DNA of 5,091 nt from Cohaesibacteraceae bacterium (GTDB lineage: Bacteria; Pseudomonadota; Alphaproteobacteria; Rhizobiales; Cohaesibacteraceae). Position 1 is the stretch's first letter, and every line of letters starts with the position of its first letter. The notes below the pieces were generated by a model. That model saw nothing but the letters and a program-made list of their open reading frames with translations. It did no database searches and was not told the origin of the DNA. Of this stretch, positions 1 through 5,091 are shown one piece after another. The position numbers and the translations under genes were made by a program. The stretch is from positions 1 to 5,091 of the forward strand of contig JAESRR010000009.1 of the NCBI GenBank assembly GCA_016764535.1. Reading direction: 5' to 3'.

Positions 1-1692
1 CCTGATAGCGCCAGGCATGCGGCTATACGCAAGACACTTGACCAGATACTTGCAAGTAGATCTTTTTCAACATCACCACAGCTAAGTTCGTTTTTACGGT
101 TTATTGTCGAGCACGCCTTGCAGGGTCAGCAAGAACAGATAAAGGGCTACACAATAGCCACCCAGGCTCTTGGTCGTTCGGAAAATTTTGACCCACAGGC
201 CGATCCTATAGTGCGGGTTGAAGCAACAAGGCTAAGACGTGCCCTTGCAAGGTTTTATCTTGAATCTTCAGAAGACATCGATATTCATATTACAATTCCC
301 AAGGGAACCTACGTTCCACGGTTTGACAAAAACCAACTGGACCAATCTGCAAATAATCTGACACACCGAAAAGACAGTCATTTTAAAGCAAAATCCGGAC
401 TATCGAAAAATCACTTTTATGTTGCAGTCGCGGCAAGTGCAGTGATTGGTCTGCTGACAGGTGCTGCATTGATGTTTACCAGCAGTCTTGGAACAGATCG
501 TTCATTGCATCCGGTCAACAACGCTGCACTTTCCTCTGAAGCCCTTGGTATATATCCACAAATCTACATATCCGATATCAACCGGCATTCGGCTGATGAG
601 CAGGCATCTCTTGGCACAACACTGTTTTCAGAAATAAACATCGCTTTATCAAAATTTGATAATTTGTCTATCACGATTACGAAAACCCCCGATACAGATT
701 TTGAATTGATTTTGGAGCCCGTTTTGATCAATGGGTTTTTTAACGTCTCTGCAATTCTTGTTGACGCACAACAACATAACAAACATTGGTCTGCATATTT
801 TTCGACGAAAATTGCAGGTTTGAACGAAGAAGAAATAATTCTGGCTACAGTAAACAAGCTGGTCGTTGCGATTGCACAAAGATCCAACCCCATGCTTGGT
901 CTCGCCGGGTTACATTCTTCCAGCTCCGCACCGAAATTTGGTGCCTCACTTTGCATTCAACACGTACAACAATATTTTCAAACCGGGCAACAGATACAAC
1001 ATGCCATCGCACGCATGTGTCTTCGTAAACTTTCTGCAATCAAGAACATGCCCGCGTCAATTCATGCGGATCTTGCTTTGCTTGAGCTTGACGAATTCCG
1101 GTTTGGTGTAAACAGTGAAGAAGATGGTGCCGCATTGGAGCGAGCAACTGCAGCTCTGTTGCTTGCAGAAAATACCGGTATCAATTCTGCCCGCGTCTGG
1201 CAGGCAAAGGCCCGACATGCTCTGGCCACCGGTTCTCATGATAAAGCTCAAATGGCGGCAGAACAGGGCTTGATAGCCAACCCCCTTGATGCAGATATGC
1301 TCGCGCAGGCCGGTGCAGTTTACCTCAGGCTGGGAGAAAGCAAAAAAGCGCACAATTACCTAAACTCTGCTCTGCGGCTGAACTCCGCTCCACCAGACTG
1401 GTATTACTGGGAGCTTTTTTTAAGTCATCTTGCCAGCGATCGCCTCGAACAGGCTGAACAAGTAGGGTCTGTTTTGAAATACGAAGACACCACATCGCAC
1501 CATGTCGCAAGATTGCTGATATCAACACTTCAGGACGATGCGGAAGCAGTTCAAACATCTACAAACTGGTTAAACAATTCCTTGCCATCCATTGTTGTCT
1601 CGAGAAAAGAAACACTGACACGCATTTTTTCCAGCGCCAGTCTCGCAGACACGGCAATTGCACATCTGGACGCACTTAAAAACCAGGAATAA
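1..1692 (+). CDS. Membrane-anchored winged-helix-like / FlgO-TolB-like / TPR protein, 5'-truncated by window edge
   Basis: The reading frame is open from base 1 and gives 563 residues before the TAA. The TTG at 118 is not the true start, because conserved sequence continues upstream of it (FLRFIVEHAL at residues 31-40). Residues about 10-108 match the N-terminal domain of rhizobial adenylate-cyclase-like and TPR proteins: IKGYTIA, LGR, FDPQADPIVRVEATRLRR and a closing PKGTYVPRF. This domain is commonly treated as winged-helix-like. One membrane segment spans about residues 140-162, so the rest is probably periplasmic. Residues about 184-294 resemble the FlgO/TolB-N-like fold in such proteins (LSKFDNL; VSAILVDA; HWSAYF). 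Residues about 395-495 hold two clear TPR units and a weaker third. No cyclase or kinase catalytic domain is present, so a sensory, regulatory or scaffold role is inference. The next gene on the same strand is 579 bases away, so co-transcription is doubtful. Confidence 0.85.
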   Translation, partial: PDSARHAAIRKTLDQILASRSFSTSPQLSSFLRFIVEHALQGQQEQIKGYTIATQALGRSENFDPQADPIVRVEATRLRRALARFYLESSEDIDIHITIPKGTYVPRFDKNQLDQSANNLTHRKDSHFKAKSGLSKNHFYVAVAASAVIGLLTGAALMFTSSLGTDRSLHPVNNAALSSEALGIYPQIYISDINRHSADEQASLGTTLFSEINIALSKFDNLSITITKTPDTDFELILEPVLINGFFNVSAILVDAQQHNKHWSAYFSTKIAGLNEEEIILATVNKLVVAIAQRSNPMLGLAGLHSSSSAPKFGASLCIQHVQQYFQTGQQIQHAIARMCLRKLSAIKNMPASIHADLALLELDEFRFGVNSEEDGAALERATAALLLAENTGINSARVWQAKARHALATGSHDKAQMAAEQGLIANPLDADMLAQAGAVYLRLGESKKAHNYLNSALRLNSAPPDWYYWELFLSHLASDRLEQAEQVGSVLKYEDTTSHHVARLLISTLQDDAEAVQTSTNWLNNSLPSIVVSRKETLTRIFSSASLADTAIAHLDALKNQE

Positions 1693-1813
1693 GCCGCCTT
1701 TTCAATATCTGTCTGACCAATGAAACAAGAATAACAACCATGCTGGTTATGACCTCGATATAGATTTTGTAATGGAGCAAGAAAAAATTGAATATCGCGC
1801 AAATACAAATTGT

Positions 1814-1839
1814 AAAACCTTGATTCGTTATCAAGTTTT
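1814..1839 (+). terminator. AT-rich stem-loop, possible weak terminator of the TPR gene
   Basis: AAAAC(C)TTGAT at 1814-1824 pairs with ATCAAGTTTT at 1830-1839. The loop is TCGTT and one C is bulged, giving a ten-pair stem that ends in four T residues. It lies about 120 bases after the stop codon of the TPR gene. The stem is poor in GC and the T-tract is short and followed by CGG, so a strong intrinsic terminator is not certain. It could instead be a regulatory dyad. Confidence 0.3.
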
Positions 1840-1847
1840 CGGAAAAC
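1835..1847. repeat. 13-base palindrome GTTTTC-G-GAAAAC
   Basis: GTTTTC (1835-1840) and GAAAAC (1842-1847) are perfect inverted copies around a single G. The left half is also the right arm of the stem at 1814-1839, so in RNA the two pairings would exclude each other. As double-stranded DNA it has the symmetry of a dimeric repressor site. No function can be assigned. Confidence 0.4.
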
Positions 1848-1850
1848 AAT

Positions 1851-1871
1851 AATAATCAATACATGATTATT
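1851..1871. repeat. Perfect 8-bp inverted repeat AATAATCA / TGATTATT
   Basis: AATAATCA at 1851-1858 is an exact inverted copy of TGATTATT at 1864-1871, separated by ATACA. A third copy of TGATTATT occurs at 1925-1932. This could be a regulator binding site or a second AT-rich hairpin behind the one at 1814-1839. In AT-rich DNA such matches also arise by chance. Confidence 0.4.
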
Positions 1872-1979
1872 CTATGCAACATGGCCCATATACAGAATTC
1901 ACTGCTCTGAGTGAATAATTTGCCCTGATTATTGTGCAGGTTTCAGTAAAAACCAGCCACATTCAATATCAAAGTTTTT

Positions 1980-2207
1980 TCATAAATCAAAACAATAACA
2001 AAACGTTATCGGAACCGGGTTCGTTACATTGCTGTATATCAGGCTCACAGAACCAGGATGATGATAACTTGCTGTTTCACCCCCGGTTACAATTTCATCA
2101 ACTGAAAAGCCGACAACCCGACAAAGTTTCGCAACACTATACAAGCTAATCATTGCTTTTCTTCCAGTAATTGTGTTGAACATCAGCGGAACATGGTTTC
2201 GCCGCAA
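1980..2207 (-). pseudogene. Possible relic of a Cro/CI-type HTH regulator
   Basis: The minus-strand frame runs from just after a stop (2210-2208) to a stop at 1980, with a TTG at 2207 and an ATG at 2183. From the TTG it encodes 75 residues. Residues about 14-42 read ITGRKAMISLYSVAKLCRVV and then GFSVDEIVTG, which resembles the C-terminal half of XRE-family HTH domains (tGk..iSL.tv.kla..LgvsvdeLl.g). The N-terminal half of the domain, including the first helices, is missing: the frame is closed upstream by two stops, and the neighbouring minus frames did not show it. The sequence after the motif is not recognisable. It is therefore either a decayed regulator fragment or a chance resemblance; an intact small gene is less likely. 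Confidence 0.3.
2012..2022. repeat. Palindrome GAACC-G-GGTTC
   Basis: This is a perfect inverted repeat with 5-base arms around one G. The core GAACCGGG recurs at 2244-2251, close to the start of the exported-protein gene. It could be an operator half-site pair, but nothing in the window identifies a cognate regulator. Confidence 0.35.
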
Positions 2208-2233
2208 TTAGTTTTGATGGAACCAGAATTAAA

Positions 2234-2250
2234 CCGGTCTAAAGAACCGG
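2234..2250 (+). repeat. CCGGT/ACCGG hairpin in the leader of the exported-protein gene
   Basis: CCGGT at 2234-2238 pairs with ACCGG at 2246-2250 across a 7-base loop, ending 21 bases before the ATG. It sits just upstream of the AAGG that probably serves as the ribosome-binding site, so it could affect initiation if transcribed. It could equally be a DNA operator. The role is inferred from position only. Confidence 0.35.
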
Positions 2251-2258
2251 GACAATAC

Positions 2259-2262
2259 AAGG
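2259..2262 (+). promoter_or_regulatory. Weak ribosome-binding site (AAGG) for the exported-protein gene
   Basis: AAGG lies 9 bases before the ATG at 2272. It is short but correctly placed, and the ATG leads straight into a good signal peptide, which supports this start. Confidence 0.45.
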
Positions 2263-2271
2263 CTAGAACAC

Positions 2272-2859
2272 ATGAAAACCGCAAGACCTACCCTGCTTGC
2301 GATGGCGTTGCTGGGAACCTTTTTATTATCCACTCAGGTTTCGGCCGGAACTCTTGCTGAAGCAGCCGCACGCACCGAAAGTTTTTTGCAATCAAATAAA
2401 CCTGTAAAAGCACTCAATGCTTTTGAAGTTGCACAGGATGCACTTTGGAACAAAATTCCACTGGTCTTGAAGGCAGCAACACTTGTAACCGACATCAAGG
2501 GATTTGGTGAATATGAGCCCAAAACATCTCCAGTGACGTCAACTGGCGAAATATTGCGGATCTATGTCGAACCCATCGGATTTCAGCAGAGATCACAGGG
2601 TGAATTTTATCAAATCGAAATGAATGCAGATCTGGAAGTATTAAATTCCAGCGGGCAGGTGCTCGCTTCTGTTGAAAATTTTGCAGCTCACAATAGATCT
2701 ACGCGTAGCCGGGTTCATGATTATTATCTTAATTTCGAGGTTACTGTCCCAACCCTTAAAACTGGTCATTATACCTTGCGGCTTAAAGTTCGTGATTTGG
2801 TTAGCGGAAAATCGGGCACATCGAGTTTAGCGTTTGTAATTGAAGGCGCCGCCGAGTAA
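2272..2859 (+). CDS. Exported protein of unknown function, probably periplasmic, beta-rich
   Basis: The protein has 195 residues. It begins with a Sec-type signal peptide: Lys2 and Arg5, a hydrophobic core at about 8-20, and likely cleavage after VSA (residue 25), leaving a mature protein of about 170 residues. There is no lipobox Cys, so it should be soluble periplasmic or secreted. Residues about 26-72 look helical (LAEAAARTESFLQ and ALNAFEVAQDALW). The rest reads as alternating beta strands: GEILRIYVEPIGF, then NADLEVLNSSGQVLASVENF, then GHYTLRLKVRDLVSGK, then SSLAFVIEG. The closing strands resemble an Ig-like beta sandwich of the kind that binds ligands or partners. No catalytic motif or metal site is visible. 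I have an impression of similar uncharacterised proteins in Hyphomicrobiales, but I cannot name the family. The gaps on both sides (579 and 346 bases) suggest a single-gene transcript. Confidence 0.85.
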   Translation: MKTARPTLLAMALLGTFLLSTQVSAGTLAEAAARTESFLQSNKPVKALNAFEVAQDALWNKIPLVLKAATLVTDIKGFGEYEPKTSPVTSTGEILRIYVEPIGFQQRSQGEFYQIEMNADLEVLNSSGQVLASVENFAAHNRSTRSRVHDYYLNFEVTVPTLKTGHYTLRLKVRDLVSGKSGTSSLAFVIEGAAE

Positions 2860-2951
2860 CCAAAATCCCCCGCTTCCCTGCAACATTGCATCTTTCATCC
2901 TGGGGGTTCTGCTCCCTGGATTGTTGCTGCTGCCGAAATCTTGGTGCATTT

Positions 2952-2987
2952 GGTTAAAAAGCATGCTGTTCTCACGCTTGTTTAACC
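2952..2987. repeat. Eleven-pair stem-loop downstream of the exported-protein gene
   Basis: GGTTAAAAAGC (2952-2962) pairs with GCTTGTTTAACC (2976-2987), leaving one bulged G at 2980 and a 13-base loop. It starts about 92 bases after the stop codon. No T-run follows on either strand, so it is not a standard intrinsic terminator. It could stabilise the mRNA 3' end or be a degenerate dispersed repeat. Confidence 0.45.
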
Positions 2988-3195
2988 GGCCAATTGTACC
3001 GACTTTGACCAATGTCGATCTCACACTGAATTTCTCCCTTGCAATCGCTGTAATTCCTCAACAGAATGGTATTTCGTTCTGATTTGACGAACCTCCACAC
3101 CTAACTGACTTACCTTCCTAAAACTAATCCAGAATTCCCCATAAAACACAGTCAGCTGTTTCAATTATTTGTCGTTTGTGGCAGCAATCCTCGAC

Positions 3196-3199
3196 GGAG
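3196..3199 (+). promoter_or_regulatory. Ribosome-binding site (GGAG) that fixes the DMT transporter start
   Basis: GGAG lies 6 bases before the ATG at 3206. The alternative in-frame TTG at 3176 has no comparable site and would add ten polar residues without family character, so the ATG is preferred. Confidence 0.7.
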
Positions 3200-3205
3200 A
3201 CGAAT

Positions 3206-4129
3206 ATGCGTGAAGACACCGGAGCAATTGCACCGCTTTTTTCTGTTGCAATGGCTGTTGCATTACTCAGCATGATGGATGCGATGGTTAAGTATCTATC
3301 AACCGACTATGGAACCTTGCAGATTGTTTTTCTGCGATATCTTGGTGGCTTCGCGTTTGCCTTACCATTCCTTATTGGCAACGGGCTCCCTGATTTCAAC
3401 AAAAAGTCGATCAAGGCCAGCACCATTCGAGCTGTTCTGAGTGTCATTACCGCAACCAGTTTCTTTTATGCGGTCCGTTCTCTGCCTCTGGCTGAAGCCA
3501 TCACCATTGCGTTCACAGCACCATTGTTCATTGCCATCCTGGGGAAATTTATTCTTGCTGAAGCTATTTCAAATCGCGCCCTGACAGCCATTCTGACTGG
3601 ATTTGCCGGGGTGATGATAATCATGGCACCCGAATTATCAAAACCCGCCGGTGAAATCGATGAGAGTGTCGTTTGGGGATATGTTTTTGCATCCATTGCA
3701 TCTTTGGGATACGCGACGGTGATGGTCCTCACCCGATTACATTCTGCACATGATACGGCACCCGTGCTTGTGTTTCTCCAAACGATGTTTGCCCTTCTAT
3801 TAACTGCGCCGACTGGCATTTACTTCTGGCAACCAATTCCAGTCGGATTATGGCATTATTTTGCTGTGTTGGGTTTGGGAGGTACGATCGGGCATCTTGC
3901 AATGGCCTGGGCCTTCGCCAGAGCCAACGCAGCCAGACTGGGATCAATTGAATACACAGCATTTATCTGGGCAAGCCTCTTCGGCTATATGGTTTTTGAC
4001 GACGTACCGGGATTTTGGTCATGTTTTGGGGCTCTGTTTATTCTGGGAGCCTGCCTGCTTGTGGCAAAAGGTCCAGAGACAACTCAAAAAGCATCGGCGA
4101 AATCAAAACCGGCGGCCAGTATTTCGTAG
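3206..4129 (+). CDS. EamA/DMT-family inner-membrane transporter (ten helices)
   Basis: This is a 307-residue drug/metabolite transporter superfamily protein, of typical length for the two-EamA-repeat class. Ten hydrophobic segments can be read at about residues 8-30, 38-57, 71-90, 97-117, 124-141, 154-174, 184-207, 214-237, 246-265 and 271-288. The first repeat carries MDAMVKYL, an R44 in helix 2 and the conserved block SFFYAVRSLPLAEA followed by FTAP. The second repeat carries GTIGHLAMAWAFARA, then an aromatic/Trp-rich helix 9 and the FDDVP loop. The tail from about 289 is polar and Lys/Ala-rich, as expected for a cytoplasmic end. Members move amino acids, S-adenosylmethionine, riboflavin, metallophores or other small molecules in either direction, and substrate cannot be read from sequence. 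The acetyltransferase gene begins 39 bases downstream with no terminator between, so the two are probably co-transcribed. Confidence 0.93.
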   Translation: MREDTGAIAPLFSVAMAVALLSMMDAMVKYLSTDYGTLQIVFLRYLGGFAFALPFLIGNGLPDFNKKSIKASTIRAVLSVITATSFFYAVRSLPLAEAITIAFTAPLFIAILGKFILAEAISNRALTAILTGFAGVMIIMAPELSKPAGEIDESVVWGYVFASIASLGYATVMVLTRLHSAHDTAPVLVFLQTMFALLLTAPTGIYFWQPIPVGLWHYFAVLGLGGTIGHLAMAWAFARANAARLGSIEYTAFIWASLFGYMVFDDVPGFWSCFGALFILGACLLVAKGPETTQKASAKSKPAASIS

Positions 4130-4168
4130 ATTTTCTATTGTAGATGTTTGTACAAGGCAATAAATGCA

Positions 4169-4651
4169 ATGAGCGCACCAACCAAATTTGAATTCCGTTT
4201 TACTGACTTCAATAATTTGAAAAATACCGAACTCTACGCCCTCCTCAAAATGCGCATCGATGTGTTCATAATTGAACAGAAATCTATCTATGAAGAACTG
4301 GACAATCGGGACCAGGAAGCAATTCATCTTGTTGCGTGCATGCACAATGACAAATCGATGGCCGGGTCATTGCGTATCAATTCTCCCGTCACTGCTGATG
4401 GTCCGGTACAAATTGGCCGGGTTGTTGTATGCAAAAAATACCGGGGGTTGGGACTTGCTGCAGAAATGATGAAACAAGCAATGGTCTATATTAACAGCAA
4501 CTATTCAGGACATAATATTGAACTGGGCGCTCAATCCTATCTTGTTGAATTTTATGAAAAATTCTCGTTCAAGAAAAACTCGGAAGAATACGACGACGCT
4601 GGAGTACCACATATTGATATGATATATTTAAATAACGAACGTTATAACTAA
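4169..4651 (+). CDS. elaA: ElaA-type GNAT N-acetyltransferase
   Basis: This 160-residue protein is close in length to E. coli ElaA. ElaA features appear in order: ELYALLKMRIDVFIIEQ (21-37), YEELDNRDQEAIHL (41-54), a strand with GSLRI (66-70), the acetyl-CoA site IGRVVV (82-87) then RGLGLA (92-97, the R/Q-x-x-G-x-G/A motif), then ELGAQSYLVEFYEKFSF (118-134) and GVPHIDM (145-151). GNAT enzymes transfer acetyl from acetyl-CoA to an amine. The natural substrate of ElaA proteins is not established to my knowledge. The CP that usually precedes the Y in the VEQxCPY block is replaced here (EQKSIY). I chose ATG 4169; an AAGG at 4154-4157 lies 11 bases upstream, slightly long. An in-frame TTG at 4148 would add seven unconserved residues. 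It probably shares a transcript with the transporter. The symbol indicates family rather than proven orthology. Confidence 0.88.
   Translation: MSAPTKFEFRFTDFNNLKNTELYALLKMRIDVFIIEQKSIYEELDNRDQEAIHLVACMHNDKSMAGSLRINSPVTADGPVQIGRVVVCKKYRGLGLAAEMMKQAMVYINSNYSGHNIELGAQSYLVEFYEKFSFKKNSEEYDDAGVPHIDMIYLNNERYN
4632..4645. repeat. 14-base palindrome at the 3' end of the acetyltransferase gene
   Basis: ATAACG (4632-4637) and CGTTAT (4640-4645) are perfect inverted copies around AA and lie inside the last codons of the gene. The two-base centre makes an RNA hairpin unfavourable and there is no T-tract, so this is not a good terminator. It may be chance in AT-rich DNA. Confidence 0.3.
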
Positions 4652-4695
4652 AACAATTCCATCTATACAATAACCGTACTGACTATATTTTCCTG

Positions 4696-4725
4696 TTGCC
4701 AATTTTATTTCAGTAATGGTAAAAT
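4696..4725 (+). promoter_or_regulatory. Possible promoter for the zeta-like gene
   Basis: TTGCCA (4696-4701) and TAAAAT (4720-4725) are spaced by 18 bases and resemble sigma-70-type -35 and -10 boxes, about 110 bases before the preferred ATG. The surrounding DNA is very AT-rich, so chance matches are likely. It is the best candidate in this gap. Confidence 0.3.
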
Positions 4726-4824
4726 TTTATCTATTAGTTTCACTACGTATTATTACGAGCGTGTCTAAATGCGGAGAAGCCCGCCGCAGTCCCGAGTGTC
4801 TGCAAGACGGGAAATTGTCAAAGC

Positions 4825-4829
4825 AGGGG
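4825..4829 (+). promoter_or_regulatory. Ribosome-binding site (AGGGG) that fixes the zeta-like start
   Basis: AGGGG ends 8 bases before the ATG at 4838. The frame is also open upstream, with a GTG at 4796 and an ATG at 4769 directly after a stop. The upstream ATG has only a weak GAGC at 4757-4760. The 4838 start also matches the position where zeta proteins normally begin. Confidence 0.6.
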
Positions 4830-4837
4830 CAAACATT

Positions 4838-5091
4838 ATGCCAACAGCGCGATATGCCAGGATAAACGAAGCCAAAACTATCTATGCAGAGACCGCAAGT
4901 TTTAATGCGCGGTCCCTGCGTGACAGAAAATTTGGAACCTGGGCAGCCCAGACTCTTGGATTCATTGGTGCCGAAGCCAATCTTTATGCTGAAGAACTTG
5001 TAAAAAGTTCCTGTAAACATTTTGATGATGATATCGCAATCGAACAAGTTGCAAGGGACTTTCGTTCGGCACGTATTGGCAGGGCGGACGA
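4838..5091 (+). CDS. ATP-synthase zeta-subunit-like protein (DUF1476), divergent, 3'-truncated by window edge
   Basis: The window holds 84 codons of a family usually about 105-110 residues long; the rest lies beyond base 5091. The match to alphaproteobacterial F1-ATPase zeta inhibitors is clear in the four-helix body: FNARSLRDRKFGTWAAQTLG (22-41; family pattern FkA.aRRnkLLglWAAe.lG), then GAEANLYAEELVKS (44-57; compare AYAkEVV), then DDDIAIEQVARDF (63-75; compare deDv.rKv.aDL). The N-terminus aligns without gaps by my reading and keeps R8 and EAK (11-13), but the family's FDDRE and KFAHD segments are not conserved (TARYARINEAK, IYAETASF). In Paracoccus the zeta N-terminus inserts into F1 and blocks ATP hydrolysis. 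This copy may therefore be a paralogue with altered inhibition or partner choice; that is inference. The family patterns are from memory. Cys59 is also unusual. Confidence 0.8.
   Translation, partial: MPTARYARINEAKTIYAETASFNARSLRDRKFGTWAAQTLGFIGAEANLYAEELVKSSCKHFDDDIAIEQVARDFRSARIGRAD

Larger units (their letters stand above)
1693..2271. other. Long intergenic region with dyads and a possible regulator relic
   Basis: These 579 bases separate the TPR protein from the exported protein. I see no convincing + strand gene; the 71-codon frame at 1934-2149 has no recognisable features. The region is AT-rich in its first half and contains three neighbouring inverted repeats (1814-1871), a compact GAACC/GGTTC palindrome (2012-2022), a CCGGT/ACCGG hairpin (2234-2250) and a minus-strand frame with HTH-like sequence (1980-2207). 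The promoter for the exported-protein gene should lie here, but I could not find a convincing -35/-10 pair. Confidence 0.6.
2860..3205. other. Intergenic region between exported protein and DMT transporter
   Basis: These 346 bases hold no gene I can support. The + strand frame at 2840-3082 overlaps the end of the upstream gene and its hydrophobic stretch has no family signature. The minus-strand frame at 2827-3024 is also featureless. The region contains a strong hairpin (2952-2987). The promoter for the transporter should lie in its second half, but TTGACG at 3084 and TTGACC at 3005 lack a well-spaced -10 box. Confidence 0.5.

Noticed and set aside
118..120. TTG as the start of the first gene
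   Set aside because: The frame is open to base 1 and conserved domain residues lie upstream (LDQIL, FLRFIVE), so the true start is outside the window.
564..956. Minus-strand 130-residue frame inside the TPR gene
   Set aside because: It lies opposite clearly coding sequence, is rich in Cys and Ser without any family pattern, and looks like a shadow.
1551..1859. Minus-strand 102-residue frame at the end of the TPR gene
   Set aside because: It overlaps the conserved-frame coding end and an AT-rich gap; no domain or ribosome-binding site is visible.
2867..2906. CCCCC/GGGGG pair after the exported-protein gene as a terminator
   Set aside because: The arms are only 5 bases, the loop is 30 bases, and no T-tract follows.
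2840..3082. Short + strand frame with a hydrophobic stretch after the exported-protein gene
   Set aside because: It starts inside the upstream gene from a TTG, has no good ribosome-binding site, and its hydrophobicity comes from CT-rich DNA rather than a recognisable helix pattern.
3084..3116. TTGACG at 3084 with TACCTT as a promoter for the transporter
   Set aside because: The spacing is 21 bases and the -10 match is poor.
3176..3205. Upstream TTG start for the DMT transporter
   Set aside because: The ATG at 3206 has a well-placed GGAG, and the ten extra residues are polar and not typical of the family.
4727..5047. Minus-strand 106-residue frame opposite the zeta-like gene
   Set aside because: The + strand frame has a clear DUF1476 match, and the minus frame is its shadow.

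Overview
The window fits an alphaproteobacterium, most likely a Hyphomicrobiales (rhizobial-type) member with a moderate, AT-leaning base composition. Two things suggest this. The last gene is a relative of the alphaproteobacterial ATP-synthase zeta inhibitor (DUF1476). The first gene carries an N-terminal domain that I know mainly from rhizobial cyclase-like and TPR proteins. The placement is inference from family knowledge, not a database result.

All five genes I can support lie on the + strand. (1) Bases 1-1692 are the 3' part of a membrane-anchored protein: a winged-helix-like N-terminal domain, one membrane segment, a FlgO/TolB-like middle and C-terminal TPR repeats. Its true start lies before the window. 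(2) A 579-base gap follows, with a cluster of AT-rich dyads, repeated GAACCGGG motifs and, on the minus strand, a possible remnant of a Cro/CI-type helix-turn-helix regulator. (3) Bases 2272-2859 encode a small exported protein of unknown function. (4) A second gap of about 346 bases contains one good hairpin. (5) Bases 3206-4129 encode a ten-helix EamA/DMT transporter, followed after only 39 bases by an ElaA-type GNAT acetyltransferase (4169-4651); these two are probably co-transcribed. (6) After a short AT-rich region with a possible promoter, the window ends inside a divergent zeta-subunit-like gene (4838 onward).

The genes do not form an obvious single pathway. The DMT/ElaA pair could be a small transport-plus-acetylation unit. 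The TPR protein and the exported protein both have parts predicted outside the inner membrane, but nothing ties them functionally. I see no rRNA, tRNA, CRISPR array, insertion sequence or attachment site. The items most worth a second look are the zeta paralogue with an altered inhibitory N-terminus and the possible HTH relic. I did not find convincing evidence for a wholly new multi-gene system.
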